The notes: generated from the letters alone by a model not told the origin. A stretch of DNA of 6,617 bases from an uncultured Bacilli bacterium (GCA_910578745.1 CAJTSN010000054.1:1-6617), one strand, 5' to 3'; counted from the stretch's first letter, positions 1-6,302 are shown. Program-made: numbers and translations.

Positions 1-3
1 TTT

Positions 4-426
4 CTAATTTTGGCATACTTTGGCAATACACTCCTCCGGGTCCATCTCTTCTACAATAATAGGCTCTACTTCATCTACTTTATAAGCACAATAAGTTCCA
101 TCACTTACTGCTATACAAGGAACCCCATTTCCTCCAACTTTAACCCAACCTTTTTTTGGTAAAGAGCCATTATAATCTAGCTCTCCCTGACTCACTCCAT
201 CAATCATAAGAATAGGACTTTCTACATCAAAATACAATTCACTTCCTGCATAATCCAAATATGTTTTTTTTACAACAGAAAGTAAAGATTCTGCATTTTC
301 TTTTAATGTATCTTGATTTGCTCTTTCTAAAGTTTGTGTAACTTTAGGTAATGTAATTCCTAAAATGATACCTAAAATGACAAGAACTGCCAATAATTCC
401 ATAAGGGTAAATCCTTTTTCTTTCAT
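4..426 (-). CDS. Type IV pilin-like prepilin (competence/type II secretion pseudopilin family)
   Basis: A complete 140-residue prepilin, probably processed by a prepilin peptidase and built into a pseudopilus or pilus at the cell membrane. The N-terminus MKEKG/FTLMELL is the class III signal: a short basic leader, cleavage after Gly5, Phe at +1 and Glu at +5 of the mature protein. A hydrophobic helix runs to about residue 25, and an amphipathic helix (about 30-58) should form the pilin spine. The C-terminal domain has four cysteines (104, 113, 133, 138); the last two lie in a short acidic tail, so two disulfides are possible. The start is fixed by the leader motif. The gene follows tex with one base between stop and start, and no pilin ATPase, membrane platform or peptidase gene is in the window, though some may lie beyond the left edge. 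It resembles ComGC-type N-termini, but that region is shared by all pilins, so the subtype is open. The family call is firm; the role is inferred. Confidence 0.88.
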   Translation of the reverse strand: MKEKGFTLMELLAVLVILGIILGITLPKVTQTLERANQDTLKENAESLLSVVKKTYLDYAGSELYFDVESPILMIDGVSQGELDYNGSLPKKGWVKVGGNGVPCIAVSDGTYCAYKVDEVEPIIVEEMDPEECIAKVCQN

Positions 427-427
427 A

Positions 428-2605
428 TTAACCGACCTTTCCTTCTAAAACTGGTTCTATTAAAGATAAACTCACTTTATGTTTTTCTAAATCAATTGCA
501 GAAACATAACAATTAATAATATCCCCTACACTTACAACTTCAGATGGATGCTTAATATATTTTGTGGTCATTTTTGATATATGAATCAGTCCATCATCAT
601 GAAGTCCAATATCAACAAAAGCTCCAAAATCAATTACATTGCGAACAGTTCCTTGTAACTGCATTCCCACTTTTAAATCCGTAATATCCAAAATATCACT
701 TTTTAATAAAGGTTGAGGCATCTCATCTCTTGGATCTCGGTTTGGTTTTTCTAGGGAAGTAATAATATCTTGTAATGTATATACGTCTGTGTTCAGTTTT
801 TTTGCATACTCTTCTATAGAAATTGATTGAAATTTTTCTTTTAAAGAAGGAGAGCCTATTTCCTCTTCTTTAATAGCAAATTGCTCTAACAAGGCATGCG
901 CAATACCATAACTTTCAGGATGAATATCCGTAGTATCTAGTATAGTATCGCCCTCTAAAATCCGTAAAAATCCGATGGCTTGCTCATACACTTTATCACT
1001 TAAAATCTTTTTCTTTTTTAGTTCCTCACGTGAATGAATTCGACCACATGCATTTCGATAATCCATAATTTTTTCAATATTTTTTTTCGTAATTCCAGAA
1101 ACATATTGTAACAAAGATGGACTCGCTGTATTAATATTCACTCCTACACTATTTACTGCTTTACTCACAACAAAATCCAAACTTTCTTTTAGGTTTTTGC
1201 TAGATACATCATGTTGATATTGACCTACTCCGATACCCTCAGGAGGAATTTTAACAAGTTCAGAAAGTGGATCCTGCAAACGCCTTCCAATACTTACAGC
1301 ACTTCTTTTTTCAATGGCTAGATCAGGAAATTCTATAGCTGCCACTTTAGAAGCACTATAAATAGACGCCCCCGCTTCTGATACAATTGCATATTTGCAT
1401 TCTAAATTATACTCTTTTATCATTTCCGCACAAAACTTTTCACTTTCCCGAGAAGCCGTTCCATTTCCAATAGCAATTATATCGATATGATATTTTCGAA
1501 TTAAGTCGACCACTTCTTCCTTACATTTCTTTGTTGTTGCATCTGTGGCGTTATTCAAAAATGGTTTTATAACGGTTGAAGTAAGATATTTTCCTACTTT
1601 ATCCACTACTGCTAATTTACATCCATTCACATACCCGGGATCAAATGCTAAAACGACTTTCTCTTTCATTGGAGGTTGCAAAAGTAGATGTTCTAAGTTT
1701 TTACTAAAATTTTCTATCGCACTTATCTCTGCCTTTTCTTTTAACTCACTTCGAATTTCCCTCTCAATAGAAGGTTCAATCAGTCTTTTATAACTATCTT
1801 TAATTGCTTCTTTTACAAGAGAAGTTACAAAACTACTTTCTTTTTTTATCACTTTCGATTCTAAGAAGCGAATAATCTCAGTTTCACTACATGAAATAGA
1901 TACTGAAATGACTTTTTCACTTTCTGCGCGATTGATAGCAAGAATACGATGTGGTTTAATTTCTCTTACCTTCTCTTGATATTCATAATACATCTCATAT
2001 ACTTTTTTTGTATCTGGATTTTCTTTTTTTACCTTACAAAGAATTTCTCCTGTTCTATATGTGAAAGAACGAATCCATTTTCGATAATAGGCATTATCAC
2101 TAATATATTCTGCTATAATATAGCCAGCTCCCATCAAAGCTTCTTCTTTGGTTTTAACTTTATCATTGATGAACTTTTCAACAAGTTTATCAAAAGAACC
2201 TTCCACTGGAAAAGATAAAATCATTTTAGCAAGTGGTTCTAGTCCATTATTTATAGCATCGGTGGCCTTTGTCTTTTTCTTTTCTTTATATGGACGATAT
2301 AAGTCTTCTACTTCCACCAATTTAGAGGCATTTAAAATCTTTTCTTTTAATTCATCAGTTAATAAACCTTTCTCTTCGATAAGTCGAATTACATCTTCTT
2401 TTCTTTTTAACAAATTTTGTTGATACTCATAATATTCCCCTATTTTTCGTATTTGTTCTTCATCTAAAGCACCTGTTGCTTCTTTTCTATAACGAGCAAT
2501 AAAAGGAATGGTATTTCCTTCTTCTAACAGTTTTAATGTACTTAGTACACTATTTCTTTCTATTTTTAAATCATTTACTATTTCTGTGATTATAACTTCA
2601 TTCAT
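428..2605 (-). CDS. tex: Tex/YhgF family RNA-binding transcription accessory protein
   Basis: A full-length Tex protein (725 residues, normal for the family). Tex is a conserved cytoplasmic nucleic-acid-binding factor linked to transcription, and to toxin expression or stress survival in some species; its exact role is unsettled. Domains in order: a helical N-terminal region (about 1-310) with the family-typical stretch NTIPFIARYRKEATGALDE (31-49); a YqgF/RuvC-like fold from about 315 with FDPGYVNGCK (321-330), IGNGTASRE (379-387) and SEAGASIYSAS (409-419); the Tex signature VGQYQHDV (460-467); helix-hairpin-helix DNA-binding repeats (about 485-555, including VGVNINTASPSLL); and a C-terminal S1 RNA-binding domain (about 645-716, with GTVRNVIDFGAFVDIG and DGLIHIS). 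The start has the Shine-Dalgarno AGAGGA at 2611-2616, 5 bases upstream. The gene lies 70 bases after dinB and immediately before the prepilin gene. No frameshift or missing domain is seen. Confidence 0.97.
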   Translation of the reverse strand: MNEVIITEIVNDLKIERNSVLSTLKLLEEGNTIPFIARYRKEATGALDEEQIRKIGEYYEYQQNLLKRKEDVIRLIEEKGLLTDELKEKILNASKLVEVEDLYRPYKEKKKTKATDAINNGLEPLAKMILSFPVEGSFDKLVEKFINDKVKTKEEALMGAGYIIAEYISDNAYYRKWIRSFTYRTGEILCKVKKENPDTKKVYEMYYEYQEKVREIKPHRILAINRAESEKVISVSISCSETEIIRFLESKVIKKESSFVTSLVKEAIKDSYKRLIEPSIEREIRSELKEKAEISAIENFSKNLEHLLLQPPMKEKVVLAFDPGYVNGCKLAVVDKVGKYLTSTVIKPFLNNATDATTKKCKEEVVDLIRKYHIDIIAIGNGTASRESEKFCAEMIKEYNLECKYAIVSEAGASIYSASKVAAIEFPDLAIEKRSAVSIGRRLQDPLSELVKIPPEGIGVGQYQHDVSSKNLKESLDFVVSKAVNSVGVNINTASPSLLQYVSGITKKNIEKIMDYRNACGRIHSREELKKKKILSDKVYEQAIGFLRILEGDTILDTTDIHPESYGIAHALLEQFAIKEEEIGSPSLKEKFQSISIEEYAKKLNTDVYTLQDIITSLEKPNRDPRDEMPQPLLKSDILDITDLKVGMQLQGTVRNVIDFGAFVDIGLHDDGLIHISKMTTKYIKHPSEVVSVGDIINCYVSAIDLEKHKVSLSLIEPVLEGKVG
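436..442 (-). promoter_or_regulatory. Ribosome binding site of the prepilin, inside the end of tex
   Basis: On the minus strand GGAAAGG stands 9 bases before the prepilin ATG (424-426). It lies within the last codons of tex, whose stop is at 428-430. Ribosomes finishing tex would end on top of this site, which fits translational coupling. Confidence 0.55.
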
Positions 2606-2626
2606 GCTTATCCTCTTTTCTTCTTA

Positions 2627-2632
2627 AGTATA
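2627..2632 (-). promoter_or_regulatory. Possible weak -10 element for tex
   Basis: TATACT on the minus strand, 21 bases before the tex ATG, matches the sigma-A -10 consensus at five of six positions. Only a T-rich run is found at the expected -35 position, so a -35 box is not recognisable. The implied leader would be about 15 bases, just enough to hold the Shine-Dalgarno site. It would allow tex and the prepilin to be expressed apart from dinB, but the evidence is thin. Confidence 0.25.
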
Positions 2633-2646
2633 TCAAAAAAATTCAT

Positions 2647-2693
2647 AAAAAAAAAGGCTTACCGATTAATTTATTTTAATCTTTAAGATTTTT
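2647..2693 (-). terminator. AT-rich hairpin plus T-tract at the end of dinB
   Basis: The dinB stop codon (2676-2678) sits in a nested inverted repeat: GATTAA/TTAATC (2664-2669, 2676-2681) around a 6-base loop. After a 2-base mismatch on each side comes CTTA/TAAG (2658-2661, 2684-2687), then a second 2-base mismatch and AAAA/TTTT. On the minus strand it runs into nine T residues (2647-2655). The geometry suits an intrinsic terminator, but the stem has almost no G-C pairs, so termination is probably partial and dinB transcripts may read into tex. Confidence 0.42.
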
Positions 2694-3887
2694 AAATGCT
2701 ACTTGATTGACCGAACTTGCCTTTTTAATGACCTTTGTTCCATATTTTCTCTTCATAGCATCAACTGCCTCATCCAATTTAGAATGATCATCTACTTGCT
2801 CAAATGTATCAAATAATGTACCTTGTACGGTTCTGTAATCTGTTAAATGATCGAAACGTACACCAATTAGGCGAATATCTTCGTCTACGTGCATTTCTAA
2901 AAATACCTCTTTTACTGCATTATATAATTCCTCTGTGGCATCTGTGGCATTCATTAATTTTTTTTGATGACTCTTTCTTTTAAAATCTTTCGTTTTCAAT
3001 GTTACACAAACGGTATAAGCATATTTTTTCTGCTTACGAAGACGTAGTGCTACATTTTCAGTGATTTGTTGTAAATAAAGAAGAATTTCTTTTTTACTTT
3101 GCACATCTTTTGAAAGAGTAATCTCATTTCCTATTCCTTTAGGTATCCATGTGGCGCTACATACAGAATCATGATTGATTCCTCTTGCACTTTCCACTAA
3201 GGAGGTCGCCATATTTTTAAAAGTAGGTTTTAATCGTTCGACATCAAAATGCGCCAAATCACCAATAGTCATAATCCCAAACTTTTTTAATTTTTCGCTC
3301 GTTTTCTTTCCACAACCATACAAGTCTTCTATAGGAAGAGGATACATTTTTTCCTCGACTTCTTCTTCATATAAAGTATGAATTTTATACGGTTTTGAAA
3401 AGTCAGATGCCATCTTCGCACAAAGTTTATTATTGGCAATTCCAATATTGACCGTAAAACCCAATTCTTCAAAAATTTGCGTTTGGATTTTCTTAGCAAA
3501 AATATAAGGGTCTCCATATAAATTTTCTACCTTTCCATAATCAAGATAGCATTCATCAATCGATGCGACTTCAATATCAGGAGAATATTTTGATAAAAGA
3601 GAAAACATTCGATTTGACATTTCTTTATAAAAGGAAAAATTTGGTGGAAACACTCGTAAGGCAGGACACTTTTTCCTTGCGCTATATAACGTTTCTGCTG
3701 TTTTAATTCCTAATTTTTTACAGGGTATGGATTTTGCCAAAACAATCCCGCTTCGCTTACTTTCATCTCCCCCTATTACAGCATAACTATTGCGAATATC
3801 ATATTTTGAACCCTTATTTAATAAATCAATGGCACTCCAAGATAAAAAAGCATTGTTTACATCAATATGCATAATAATTTTTTTCAT
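2676..3887 (-). CDS. dinB: Y-family translesion DNA polymerase (DNA polymerase IV type)
   Basis: An error-prone polymerase (403 residues) that copies past damaged template bases. Visible motifs: HIDVNNAFLSW (7-17) with metal-binding Asp9 and the probable steric-gate Phe14; the catalytic SIDECYLDY (109-117) with Asp111 and Glu112; the palm sequence GFTVNIGIANNKLCAKMASDFSKP (about 143-166); a helix-hairpin-helix in the thumb (LYGCGKKTSEKLKKFGI, 189-205); a little-finger domain (about 245-350); and QGTLF (355-359), which looks like a sliding-clamp binding motif QxxLF. That motif is followed by about 44 residues, unlike the extreme C-terminal clamp motif of E. coli Pol IV and more like the placement in Firmicute UmuC/YqjW-type enzymes, so the subfamily label is less certain than the enzyme class. 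The start has GAGGG (3894-3898) 6 bases upstream. The gene is driven by its own strong promoter carrying a LexA-like site, which fits SOS control. Confidence 0.95.
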   Translation of the reverse strand: MKKIIMHIDVNNAFLSWSAIDLLNKGSKYDIRNSYAVIGGDESKRSGIVLAKSIPCKKLGIKTAETLYSARKKCPALRVFPPNFSFYKEMSNRMFSLLSKYSPDIEVASIDECYLDYGKVENLYGDPYIFAKKIQTQIFEELGFTVNIGIANNKLCAKMASDFSKPYKIHTLYEEEVEEKMYPLPIEDLYGCGKKTSEKLKKFGIMTIGDLAHFDVERLKPTFKNMATSLVESARGINHDSVCSATWIPKGIGNEITLSKDVQSKKEILLYLQQITENVALRLRKQKKYAYTVCVTLKTKDFKRKSHQKKLMNATDATEELYNAVKEVFLEMHVDEDIRLIGVRFDHLTDYRTVQGTLFDTFEQVDDHSKLDEAVDAMKRKYGTKVIKKASSVNQVAFKNLKD

Positions 3888-3953
3888 ATTTTTCCCTCAC
3901 ATTCAAAACACAAGTCATTAGGAGAAACTATTGTTTACCAACTATTTAACTCT

Positions 3954-3982
3954 ATTATATAGCAAACCTTTGTTTGTGTAAA
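3954..3982 (-). promoter_or_regulatory. Sigma-A-type promoter of dinB
   Basis: On the minus strand TTTACA (3977-3982) and a perfect TATAAT (3954-3959) are separated by exactly 17 bases. The start point would fall near 3947, giving a leader of about 60 bases before the dinB ATG. It is among the best matches to the housekeeping consensus in the window, so strong expression is expected unless repressed. Confidence 0.8.
3963..3976 (-). promoter_or_regulatory. LexA (SOS) operator in the dinB promoter
   Basis: CAAAC-N4-GTTTG is a perfect 5-base inverted repeat with a 4-base centre. Read on the minus strand it agrees with the Gram-positive LexA/DinR consensus CGAACRNRYGTTYG (from memory) at 12 of 14 positions. 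It lies entirely between the -35 and -10 boxes, where bound repressor would block RNA polymerase. A weaker AAAC-N4-GTTT (3925-3936) lies just downstream of the start point and might be a secondary contact. LexA control of a Y-family polymerase is well known; here it is inferred from sequence. Confidence 0.72.
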
Positions 3983-4016
3983 TGTTTTTCATAGATGTTA
4001 AAGGGTTTTATTACAG

Positions 4017-4037
4017 AAAAAAAGCTACTCATGTAGC
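4017..4037 (-). terminator. Intrinsic terminator of the Cys-repeat surface protein gene
   Basis: GCTAC (4024-4028) and GTAGC (4033-4037) form a perfect 5-base-pair stem around a TCAT loop. On the minus strand the stem is followed by seven T residues (4017-4023). It begins about eight bases after the surface protein stop codon (4046-4048) and upstream of the dinB promoter, so it separates the two transcription units. Confidence 0.78.
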
Positions 4038-4045
4038 CCTTTTGA

Positions 4046-5167
4046 TTAAATTTTTGTAAAATATTTTTTTCTATTTATTATAAAATAGGTAACTCCAGCC
4101 ATAATCCCACAGAATAGAACTCCTATAGAAATATAAGTCCCTGTTTTTGGATTATCTGGTTTTTCTGGAACTGTACACTTTTCTTTAATACAAGTTTCTT
4201 CACTTTTTCCTGAATCGATACAAGGTTGAATATTAATCGTAGGATCGTTAGGACATACTTTTTTGGTTGGTTGATCTGTACACAATTCTTTGATACAAAC
4301 CAACTCGCTTTTTCCTGAATCTAAACAAGATTGAATACTAATTTCTGGCTTATTTGGACAAGTTTTTGGTGCCGGTTTTTCTTTACATAGTTCTTCGATA
4401 CAAACCGATTCACTTTTTCCACTATCTAAACAAGCTTGAATACTAATTTCTGGTTTATTTGGACAAGTTTTTGGTTCCTCACAATCTTCACAAGTACAAA
4501 TCATACCGCCCTCTACAAAGCCTTTATGGATCGTAATGACAGGTCGAATATATCGTGAATCGCTCTCTTCTTCATAAAAGAAACCTTCTGACGTCATAGT
4601 TTGGGCTACATTTGCTTCTTTTGAAGTGCCATCAAGCTTATATATTATATCACGAAATGCATCGTCTCCTAACCAATAAAATTTATTTGATAAGATCCAT
4701 GGATAGTTCTCCTTTAATGCAGATTCAATAGTTGATTCATTTGTACTTCCAACCATAGAATGCAAATCACTCAATGTGAGTAGTCGAATATCTTTTGGTG
4801 TTTCCCAACTTTTAGTCGTTTTAACGACATTTGCCCTTAAAATAGAATGTTCATAAGACAAATCTGTATCTGAAGCAACGCCATATATACTCTCTCCTAC
4901 TGTTCCTTCATAAATCGCTGTCACCCATTGGTATGCGGCTTTTTCATTTGGCGTAATTTTTCCATCCGGTTGTTTTGTATCTCTACCCGCAGCACTATTT
5001 TTAATAATTCTAAACTTAGCGCTCTTCGTTTTAGCGCTATCTAGCCATACTGTAATTTCATCCCCAACTTTATATTCTGTATAGTCAACTGTCTGTGTCG
5101 CATGAACTGTTTTAGGAATTAAAAACAAAGTGACCATGCAAATAACTATATACTTCAAATATTTCAT
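4046..5167 (-). CDS. Secreted wall-anchored protein with three Cys-rich repeats and NPKTG sorting signal
   Basis: I do not recognise a named family. The 373-residue product has a signal peptide (1-23: basic MKYLK, hydrophobic core, probable cleavage after VHA). A folded N-terminal domain (about 24-215) ends YIRPVITIHK, a style of ending I associate loosely with extracellular modules of uncharacterised Firmicute surface proteins. Then come a CTCEDC cluster (224-229) and three tandem 35-residue units (235-269, 270-304, 305-339), each with cysteines spaced C-x10-C-x9-C-x4-C and a core like PEISIQACLDSGKS. The C-terminus is a sorting signal: NPKTG (339-343), a hydrophobic segment (about 345-365) and a basic tail RKKYFTKI. 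NPKTG replaces the usual LPXTG, so a matching sortase is expected elsewhere. The twelve evenly spaced cysteines suggest a disulfide-braced stalk or, less likely, metal binding. The Shine-Dalgarno AGGGA (5172-5176) supports the start. The gene appears to be a single transcription unit; no convincing promoter was found. Confidence 0.85.
   Translation of the reverse strand: MKYLKYIVICMVTLFLIPKTVHATQTVDYTEYKVGDEITVWLDSAKTKSAKFRIIKNSAAGRDTKQPDGKITPNEKAAYQWVTAIYEGTVGESIYGVASDTDLSYEHSILRANVVKTTKSWETPKDIRLLTLSDLHSMVGSTNESTIESALKENYPWILSNKFYWLGDDAFRDIIYKLDGTSKEANVAQTMTSEGFFYEEESDSRYIRPVITIHKGFVEGGMICTCEDCEEPKTCPNKPEISIQACLDSGKSESVCIEELCKEKPAPKTCPNKPEISIQSCLDSGKSELVCIKELCTDQPTKKVCPNDPTINIQPCIDSGKSEETCIKEKCTVPEKPDNPKTGTYISIGVLFCGIMAGVTYFIINRKKYFTKI
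4151..4465 (-). repeat. Three tandem 105-base repeats encoding the Cys-rich units
   Basis: The units lie at 4361-4465, 4256-4360 and 4151-4255, exactly in frame with no spacer. The first two are close copies: over 4396-4465 versus 4291-4360 I count about nine differences in 70 bases. The third is clearly more diverged but keeps all four cysteines. This pattern suggests duplication within the gene, the first pair being the younger. Confidence 0.85.
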
Positions 5168-5541
5168 ACAATCCCTACTTTCTTAATTTATACTACCATT
5201 TTTCGATATAATTTTCAATTATTTTTTCTCTCTTTTTCTATTATGGACAACTATTTTACAAAAAAACATAAAATCTTTTGAAATTTTTTACAAATGTCAT
5301 TCTATAGTCCTCTTTTTCTTTTTCTTCTGTTTCATAAAACCTATTTTTTCTTTCCCCTAATGATTTTTATCAAAAAAAAGAATCGTTTTTTACAAAAAAA
5401 TATTTATTTTTTATCTTTTTGTTATTCTAATTTTATACTTTTAATAAAAAAAGAAAATGTAAAATGCAATTTTTTTACTATAATTCGTTAGAAAAATACT
5501 TCACTGTTCTTTAATAATACACATAATATATGAAATTTTTT
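5168..5541. other. 374-base AT-rich spacer between pduL and the surface protein gene
   Basis: The stretch is dominated by A and T runs and holds no gene I can support. On the minus strand a TATAAA (5187-5192) lies 20 bases before the surface protein start, but the nearest -35-like sequence, TTGAAA (5213-5218), is 20 bases upstream of it, which is too far for a standard promoter. Two tiny overlapping open frames (14 and 12 residues, 5256-5335) are described under findings. No G-C-containing hairpin marks the end of pduL. The plus-strand open frame at 5294-5491 is rich in Phe and Lys from homopolymer runs and has no ribosome binding site. Confidence 0.7.
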
Positions 5542-6132
5542 CTATTTATACTCACTTTCTTTTTCCTTTTTTGTTAAAATACGGGCAAAATCACCACTTT
5601 TTACCATATGGGCATTCGCATCATCTGTATCTAAATGTAATTCAAAATAAGAATTTTCACTGATTCTCAATTTGACATCAAATAAAATGCCTCCTTTTGG
5701 TCCTGAAAGTAGAACATCGACCTTTTCTAGACCAGTTAAACCATAGAGCTCCGCCTGTTTTGGTAACAAATGAATATGTCGATCAGCAAGAATACATCCC
5801 TTTTGTAAATGAAGTGTTCCTTTCGGACCAAGAATGGTAATTGGACTACTCTCTTCTAATTGTCCAGACATACAAATCGGTGGATTTAATCCAAGCTGAT
5901 AAGCATCTGTTTTTGAAATTTCCACTTGAGTATACTCTCGACAAGGCCCCATGACACGCACATGTTCAATCCTTCCTTTTTCTGTTTCTAATGTTACATA
6001 AGAAGTCGAAGCAAACTGTTCTGGTTGTCTAATTTCTCTTAGTACCTCTAAAGAATCCGTTCCAAATAATTTTTTAAAATCCATTTCTGTTAAATGTACA
6101 TGTCGATTCGATACTCCTATCATAATTTCCAT
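5542..6132 (-). CDS. pduL: PduL-type phosphate acyltransferase (phosphotransacylase)
   Basis: A 196-residue PduL enzyme, which interconverts acyl-CoA plus phosphate with acyl-phosphate plus CoA (acetyl- or propanoyl-), usually feeding acetate or propionate kinase to make ATP. It is unrelated to classical Pta. The two zinc-binding PduL halves are plain: VSNRHVHLT (7-15, His11 and His13) and ADRHIHLLP (116-124, His119 and His121). Family sequences also include MGPCREYTQVEIS (61-73), LGPKG (101-105), LSGPKGGILFDVKLRI (142-157) and the ending HLDTDDANAH (166-175). The protein begins directly with the first domain and lacks the N-terminal extension that targets PduL into bacterial microcompartments, and no shell genes are nearby, so a cytosolic acetate-forming role is likely. 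The ATG at 6130-6132 is preferred because GGGGTGAT stands 4-5 bases upstream; an in-frame ATG three codons later is the alternative. It has its own promoter and is divergent from gerQ. Confidence 0.94.
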   Translation of the reverse strand: MEIMIGVSNRHVHLTEMDFKKLFGTDSLEVLREIRQPEQFASTSYVTLETEKGRIEHVRVMGPCREYTQVEISKTDAYQLGLNPPICMSGQLEESSPITILGPKGTLHLQKGCILADRHIHLLPKQAELYGLTGLEKVDVLLSGPKGGILFDVKLRISENSYFELHLDTDDANAHMVKSGDFARILTKKEKESEYK

Positions 6133-6154
6133 TTCATCACCCCAATTCTTCCTT

Positions 6155-6184
6155 ATTATAACACCCCTCTTTCTCTTTTTTCAA
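6155..6184 (-). promoter_or_regulatory. Sigma-A-type extended -10 promoter of pduL
   Basis: On the minus strand TTGAAA (6179-6184) is followed after 18 bases by TATAAT (6155-6160), preceded by TG plus one base, giving the extended -10 TGTTATAAT. The start point would lie near 6148, leaving a leader of only about 15 bases with the Shine-Dalgarno GGGGTGAT close to the 5' end. This predicts constitutive growth-phase expression. Confidence 0.72.
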
Positions 6185-6252
6185 CCATTCATTTCTAATA
6201 AGTATCTTTTCTAATTCTTAATGATAAAGCGTTCAAGTCTTCTATTTTTTCA

Positions 6253-6280
6253 CATATTTCATTCTATTTTCGCATATATT
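6253..6280 (+). promoter_or_regulatory. Candidate sporulation sigma-E promoter of gerQ
   Basis: CATATT (6253-6258), a 14-base spacer and CATATATT (6273-6280) resemble the mother-cell sigma-E pattern (roughly CATATT, 14 bases, CATACANT, from memory). The only clear departure is T for C in the -10 box. No sigma-A promoter is evident at this position. Known B. subtilis gerQ is a sigma-E-dependent mother-cell gene, which supports the reading. The predicted start point near 6287 would make a very short leader. Confidence 0.55.
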
Positions 6281-6285
6281 TTGAT

Positions 6286-6292
6286 AGAGAGG
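6286..6292 (+). promoter_or_regulatory. Ribosome binding site that selects the TTG start of gerQ
   Basis: AGAGAGG stands 10 bases before TTG at 6303-6305. An in-frame TGA at 6297-6299 excludes any earlier start. The nearby ATG codons at 6293-6298 lie in a different frame that stops at once (after ATATTTGAA comes TAA). The next in-frame ATG is inside the gene and would remove the variable N-terminal region. Confidence 0.6.
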
Positions 6293-6302
6293 ATGATGAT
6301 AT

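Noticed and set aside
9..26. Short direct repeat TTTGGCAWAC near the left edge
   Set aside because: It is fully explained as codons of the prepilin C-terminus (CIAKVCQN) and is too short to suggest an attachment site.
1545..2423. Three plus-strand open frames opposite tex (1545-1793, 1949-2218, 2148-2423)
   Set aside because: They lie antisense to a complete well-conserved gene, have unnatural Phe/Ser/Ile-rich composition, and lack ribosome binding sites.
3175..3517. Open frames overlapping dinB (plus 3175-3381, minus 3329-3517)
   Set aside because: They are out-of-frame shadows of an intact polymerase gene, with no motif or start signal of their own.
4361..4465. Reading the Cys-rich units as a zinc-finger or ferredoxin-type cluster
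   Set aside because: The spacing x10, x9, x4 does not match the CxxC patterns of those folds, and the protein is exported.
5187..5218. TTGAAA and TATAAA as a promoter for the surface protein gene
   Set aside because: The spacing is 20 bases, outside the usual 16-18, and there is no extended -10 TG; kept only as a remark on the spacer.
5372..5391. A-run and T-run around GAATCG as a terminator or hairpin for pduL
   Set aside because: Pairing would be only A-T with a non-palindromic centre, and it lies about 150 bases past the pduL stop; homopolymer runs are common throughout this spacer.
5294..5491. Plus-strand open frame of 65 residues in the pduL-surface protein spacer
   Set aside because: It consists mostly of Phe, Lys, Ile and Leu from T and A runs, has no Shine-Dalgarno site, and resembles no protein I know.
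6221..6238. Possible CcpA cre site (TGATAAAGCGTTCA) between pduL and gerQ
   Set aside because: The outer TG and CA are correctly spaced, but the central CG is two bases off its position in the cre consensus, so it is not a match.
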